From contig JALRJD010000336.1 in NCBI GenBank assembly GCA_023255165.1, positions 1-6,697 of the forward strand: 6,697 bases of DNA, written 5' to 3'. Under the pieces are notes generated by a model. The model had not been told where the DNA came from, made no database searches, and saw only the letters and a program-made list of their open reading frames with translations. Source of the DNA: Porticoccaceae bacterium (GTDB lineage: Bacteria > Pseudomonadota > Gammaproteobacteria > Pseudomonadales > Porticoccaceae). A program made the translations under genes and the position numbers. Below, in pieces: positions 4,176 through 6,697 of the stretch (its first letter is position 1; each line of letters opens with the position of its first letter).

Positions 4176-5168
4176 ATGTCCGACGCGCAAAAACACCCCT
4201 TTGATAGGCTCAGCCCCGATCTGTTGATCGACGCGGTTGAGAGTGTCGGCTTTCTCAGCGATGGACGTCTGCTGGCGCTCAACAGCTACGAGAATCGTGT
4301 CTATCAGGTTGGCATAGACGAGCAGGCGCCGATGATTGCCAAGTTCTATCGCCCCGAGCGCTGGAGCCGCGAGCAGATTCTCGAAGAGCATGAGTTCTGC
4401 TTTCAGTTGGTTGAACAGGAGCTGCCGGTGGTTGCGCCCTGGCGCAGTGCTAATGGTGACAGCCTGCACCAGTTTGGTGGCTTCAGCTTTGCGCTCTATG
4501 AACGCAAGGGCGGCCATGCGCCGGAACTGGATAATCTCGACAACCTGTTTATTCTCGGCCGTTTGATGGGCCGCATCCATGGCGTCGGCGCCATGCAACC
4601 CTTTCAGCATCGCCCGGTGCTCGACAGTCAGAGCTTTGGCTGGGACTCATTTGAGTTGATCAGCGAGCAGTTTATCCCCGCCGAGTTGCGTGAGGCCTAT
4701 GACACATTGGCTGTGCATGTGTTGAAAAAAATTGATCAGATTTTGGCCGATTACGGCCAGATTAATCTGATTCGGGTTCACGGCGACTGCCACTCAGGAA
4801 ATATTCTCTGGCGCGACAACAACCCTCATTATGTGGATTTTGACGATGCACGCATGGCGCCGGCGATTCAGGATCTGTGGATGTTGCTGTCTGGCGATCG
4901 CCATGAACAAACCCTGCAAATTGCTGAGCTCGTCGAAGGTTACAGCGAGTTTTATGACTTTGATTTACGCGAGTTGAGGTTGATTGAGGTGCTGCGCACG
5001 CTGCGCATTATGAACTACAGCGCCTGGATTGCCCGGCGCTGGTCCGACCCGGCATTCCCGCGCGCCTTTTCCTGGTTTAATTCCGCGCGCTATTGGAGCG
5101 ACCATATCCTTGAGTTGCGCGAGCAACTGGCGGCGCTCAATGAGCCGCCATTGGAATTGATTCGTTAG
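4176..5168 (+). CDS. srkA: Stress response kinase SrkA (YihE/RdoA family)
   Basis: This 330-residue cytoplasmic Ser/Thr kinase of the aminoglycoside-phosphotransferase/choline-kinase fold compares with 328 in E. coli SrkA. In E. coli it protects against Cpx-linked stress and MazEF-related cell death. Signature segments occur in order: LNSYENRVYQ (35-44), KFYRPERW with the ATP-binding lysine region (56-63), QILEEH (67-72), the catalytic loop HGDCHSGNILW (202-212; Asp204, Asn209), the metal-binding VDFDDAR (220-226), QDLWMLLSGD (232-241), and RRWSDPAFPRAF (287-298). All key kinase residues are present. The start codon has no obvious ribosome-binding site. It is the last gene of the probable unit, 44 bases after arfB, and could have its own promoter there. 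It converges on the DUF481 gene, leaving 18 bases with no visible intrinsic terminator. In many enterobacteria srkA sits beside dsbA; here it does not within the window. Confidence 0.95.
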   Translation: MSDAQKHPFDRLSPDLLIDAVESVGFLSDGRLLALNSYENRVYQVGIDEQAPMIAKFYRPERWSREQILEEHEFCFQLVEQELPVVAPWRSANGDSLHQFGGFSFALYERKGGHAPELDNLDNLFILGRLMGRIHGVGAMQPFQHRPVLDSQSFGWDSFELISEQFIPAELREAYDTLAVHVLKKIDQILADYGQINLIRVHGDCHSGNILWRDNNPHYVDFDDARMAPAIQDLWMLLSGDRHEQTLQIAELVEGYSEFYDFDLRELRLIEVLRTLRIMNYSAWIARRWSDPAFPRAFSWFNSARYWSDHILELREQLAALNEPPLELIR

Positions 5169-5186
5169 TTGAGTCTGTCAACAAGG

Positions 5187-6092
5187 CTACCAGCTGTAGT
5201 TGACACCAATGGTCAGCTGGCTGTCGGTGCCACGTGTGCCAATCGCCGGCTGGTTATCGTAAATCCACTCAAGCTTGAGCTCGGTAAACAGATTTTCCAC
5301 AACCGGAATTTTGACTCCGAGGTCGGCACTGACTTCAGCATCGTCCATATCATTCAGGGCAATCAGAAGATCGTGGCTGTGAAACAGCTCGACATTGTTG
5401 CCGATCAGGAGTCGATAATCTGCCGCCCAACTCCAGGTAAGTCGTTGGTCCGAGGTCTGGTCGTTGAGGTCTTCGCTGATCCAGCGCAAACCGCTCTCGG
5501 CGGACAGGGCGCTGATTTTTGAATCCCAGAACTGGCGACCGAGGGCGCTGCCGACTGAGTAAAATTGATCAATCGAACGATCGTCGTTGGCTCCCCAGGC
5601 CGCGGTATTGCTCCAGAACCATTTGTCGCGGAAGAACCAGTCAAGACCATATTTCAAGTCATACTGCTGGGCTGGCTGGGCGCCATCGAGTTTGTGGTTT
5701 TCAAAGTTAATTTCGGAACCGTGGCGAAAGTCGCCATCGCGCCACTCGACCTTGCCTTCCAGATCCCAATCCTCGCGGGTGATATTGCCGCTGGAGTAAC
5801 CACCGGTAAACGAAAGGGTACCTTTATAGGTGTTGCTGAACACCGGCGCGGTGATCACCGCGATCGATGTGCCATTGATGGTCGCAACACGTTTTTTGTC
5901 GATCTTCAAGCTACCAAAATTGTCCGACTGCCAGACCACATGATTATCGTTTTGCGAGGTGAGTTTTCCGTGCAGCACATCGCCATTGGTCAGTGCAATT
6001 TCATCTGCGGCAGTGGCGCTGGCGACAATGACAAGCAGCAGGCCGGAGGCGCACAGAAAGAGGGATTGGAACAGGCGGCTTGCCGAAGGCAT
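5187..6092 (-). CDS. DUF481 outer-membrane beta-barrel protein (YdiY-like)
   Basis: This 301-residue exported protein has a Sec signal peptide at residues 1 to about 28: an Arg near the start, the hydrophobic core LFLCASGLLLVIVASA, and cleavage likely after ATA or ATAA. Cys14 is not in a proper lipobox, so it is not a lipoprotein. Residues 30-75 form the small beta domain often found before DUF481 (EIALTNGDVLHGKLTSQ and on through VATING). Residues from about 88 to the end are a DUF481-type barrel with alternating aromatic strands (FTGGYSSGN, DWFFRDKWFW, LRWISEDLND, LTWSWAADYRLL), ending in LTIGVNYSW, an aromatic C-terminus as needed for BAM recognition (Trp instead of the usual Phe). The start has a strong AAGGAG at 6099-6104, six bases from the ATG. 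Function in the family is unknown. It stands alone, divergent from gcvH. Confidence 0.92.
   Translation of the reverse strand: MPSASRLFQSLFLCASGLLLVIVASATAADEIALTNGDVLHGKLTSQNDNHVVWQSDNFGSLKIDKKRVATINGTSIAVITAPVFSNTYKGTLSFTGGYSSGNITREDWDLEGKVEWRDGDFRHGSEINFENHKLDGAQPAQQYDLKYGLDWFFRDKWFWSNTAAWGANDDRSIDQFYSVGSALGRQFWDSKISALSAESGLRWISEDLNDQTSDQRLTWSWAADYRLLIGNNVELFHSHDLLIALNDMDDAEVSADLGVKIPVVENLFTELKLEWIYDNQPAIGTRGTDSQLTIGVNYSW
5190..5220. repeat. 7-bp inverted repeat at the srkA / DUF481 junction
   Basis: CCAGCTG at 5190-5196 is exactly complementary to CAGCTGG at 5214-5220, across a 17-base loop. It overlaps the last codons of the DUF481 gene and lies just downstream of the srkA stop. It has no T run on either side, so it is not a canonical terminator, but it is the only hairpin at this convergent junction. 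Confidence 0.3.
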
Positions 6093-6096
6093 TAGT

Positions 6097-6104
6097 CACT
6101 CCTT
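6097..6104 (-). promoter_or_regulatory. Strong ribosome-binding site for the DUF481 gene
   Basis: On the minus strand AAGGAGTG lies directly before the start ATG (6090-6092), six bases from the AAGGAG core. It is the best Shine-Dalgarno match in the window and fixes the start codon. Confidence 0.85.
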
Positions 6105-6142
6105 GTAAATAGGGAAGCTGGTACGGTTGATTAACGCGCGGT

Positions 6143-6171
6143 ATTTTACACAATTAAAACAGGGGATCATT
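6143..6171 (-). promoter_or_regulatory. Candidate promoter for the DUF481 gene
   Basis: On the minus strand TAAAAT (6143-6148) matches the -10 consensus at five of six positions. About 16-17 bases upstream the -35 region (ATGATC or AATGAT) matches at only about three positions. The leader would be some 45 bases. This is tentative. Confidence 0.35.
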
Positions 6172-6188
6172 AGTTCTCGAAAATAACT

Positions 6189-6217
6189 TTATCTTTCCGC
6201 TGGTTCATCAGTAAAAT
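6189..6217 (+). promoter_or_regulatory. Candidate promoter for gcvH
   Basis: TAAAAT at 6212-6217 matches the -10 consensus at five of six positions. A poor -35 (TTATCT, 6189-6194) lies upstream with a 17-base spacer. Transcription would start near 6224, leaving a leader of about 85 bases that contains the direct repeat ACTGGCT at 6235-6241 and 6251-6257. I see no glycine riboswitch aptamer in the leader. Confidence 0.35.
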
Positions 6218-6310
6218 GCGCGGACCAAAGGATCACTGGCTAAACTGATTACTGGCTGAGTGTTGGTCTTGAATGTATTAATTGGATCAAAAAAGTACGG
6301 GAGAAAACGA

Positions 6311-6697
6311 ATGAGCGAGTTTCCAGCAGAGTTAAAGTATGCCAGCAGCCACGAGTGGGCCAGATTGGAGAGCGATGGCACAGTTGTTGTCGGCATCACC
6401 GATCATGCTCAGGATGCGCTCGGCGATATCGTCTATATCGAGTTGCCTGAAGTGGGCACTGAAGTTGATGCCGGCGCAGAAGTCGCGGTGATTGAGTCGG
6501 TTAAGGCGGCGTCAGATATCTACTCGCCGGTCAGCGGTGAGGTTACCGAAATTAATCCCATGCTCGAAGATGAGCCGGAGACAGTCAACAGCTCTCCCTA
6601 CGGTGATGGCTGGCTGTTCCGCGTCGCGCCGAATGATATGGCGAGCATGGCGGACCTGATGGATGCGGATACGTACGAGGCCTCGGTCGAAGATTAG
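6311..6697 (+). CDS. gcvH: Glycine cleavage system H protein (lipoyl carrier)
   Basis: This 128-residue protein compares with 129 in E. coli. The H protein carries a lipoyl group that shuttles the aminomethyl intermediate from glycine decarboxylase (P protein) to the T protein and then is reoxidised by dihydrolipoamide dehydrogenase. The lipoyl hairpin is intact, IESVKAASDIYSPVSGEV at residues 61-78, with lipoylated Lys65 in the same position as in E. coli. The N-terminal KYASSHEWA, GITDHAQDALGDIVYIELP, and the C-terminal NSSPYGDGWLFRV are also classic. The start is the ATG at 6311, with GGGAG at 6299-6303, seven bases upstream. An earlier in-frame ATG at 6260 would add 17 residues with no family resemblance. 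The gene is complete, its TAG being the last three bases of the window. Being divergent from the DUF481 gene, it must have its own promoter. gcvP or other gcv genes would be expected to follow, outside the window. Confidence 0.97.
   Translation: MSEFPAELKYASSHEWARLESDGTVVVGITDHAQDALGDIVYIELPEVGTEVDAGAEVAVIESVKAASDIYSPVSGEVTEINPMLEDEPETVNSSPYGDGWLFRVAPNDMASMADLMDADTYEASVED

Noticed and set aside
4158..4610. 150-codon minus-strand frame opposite srkA
   Set aside because: It is antisense to conserved kinase-family sequence, with no motif of its own.
5565..6095. 176-codon plus-strand frame opposite the DUF481 gene
   Set aside because: The minus strand has a signal peptide, a strong ribosome-binding site and a barrel pattern. 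The plus frame has none of these and is a shadow.

Overview
The window looks like chromosomal DNA from a gammaproteobacterium. SrkA, ArfB and the YcgM-type FAH protein all resemble their Enterobacteria/Pseudomonas counterparts, and the moderate G+C content and short intergenic gaps fit a free-living, possibly aquatic, member of the group. The placement is inference from protein resemblance recalled without a search. No mobile elements, CRISPR arrays, tRNAs or rRNAs are visible.

Layout. Positions 1-27 are the last codons of an unrecognised plus-strand gene, followed by a strong intrinsic terminator (46-75), a second candidate terminator (141-167) and a third hairpin (178-208) that also ends the minus-strand cold-shock gene (247-456). 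A 500-base divergent region (457-956) separates the cold-shock gene from the next plus-strand gene. It holds the likely csp promoter and leader, an unexplained 16-bp inverted repeat built from two GATC-centred palindromes (677-730), and a doubtful tiny ORF.

Positions 957-5168 hold six closely packed plus-strand genes, probably one transcription unit: a FAD-linked D-2-hydroxyacid (probably D-2-hydroxyglutarate) dehydrogenase, a small three-helix inner-membrane protein (COG3671/DUF4870-like), a YcgM/FAHD1-type fumarylacetoacetate hydrolase family enzyme, a DUF1653 protein, the ribosome-rescue hydrolase ArfB, and the stress kinase SrkA. Gaps are 51, 32, 1, 4 and 44 bases. The common thread appears to be housekeeping and damage control: clearing unwanted 2-hydroxy/2-oxo acids, rescuing stalled ribosomes and responding to stress. 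That theme is inference from family roles, not shown by the sequence.

Convergent with srkA, only 18 bases away, is a minus-strand DUF481 outer-membrane beta-barrel protein with a clear signal peptide (5187-6092). A 218-base divergent spacer with candidate promoters in both directions leads to gcvH (6311-6697), the lipoyl carrier of the glycine cleavage system, whose stop codon is the last three bases of the window.

Most of the window is ordinary conserved core genome. I do not see a convincing new system. The items most worth a second look are the double-palindrome inverted repeat upstream of the dehydrogenase gene and the apparent in-frame duplication of the start of the FAH-family gene.
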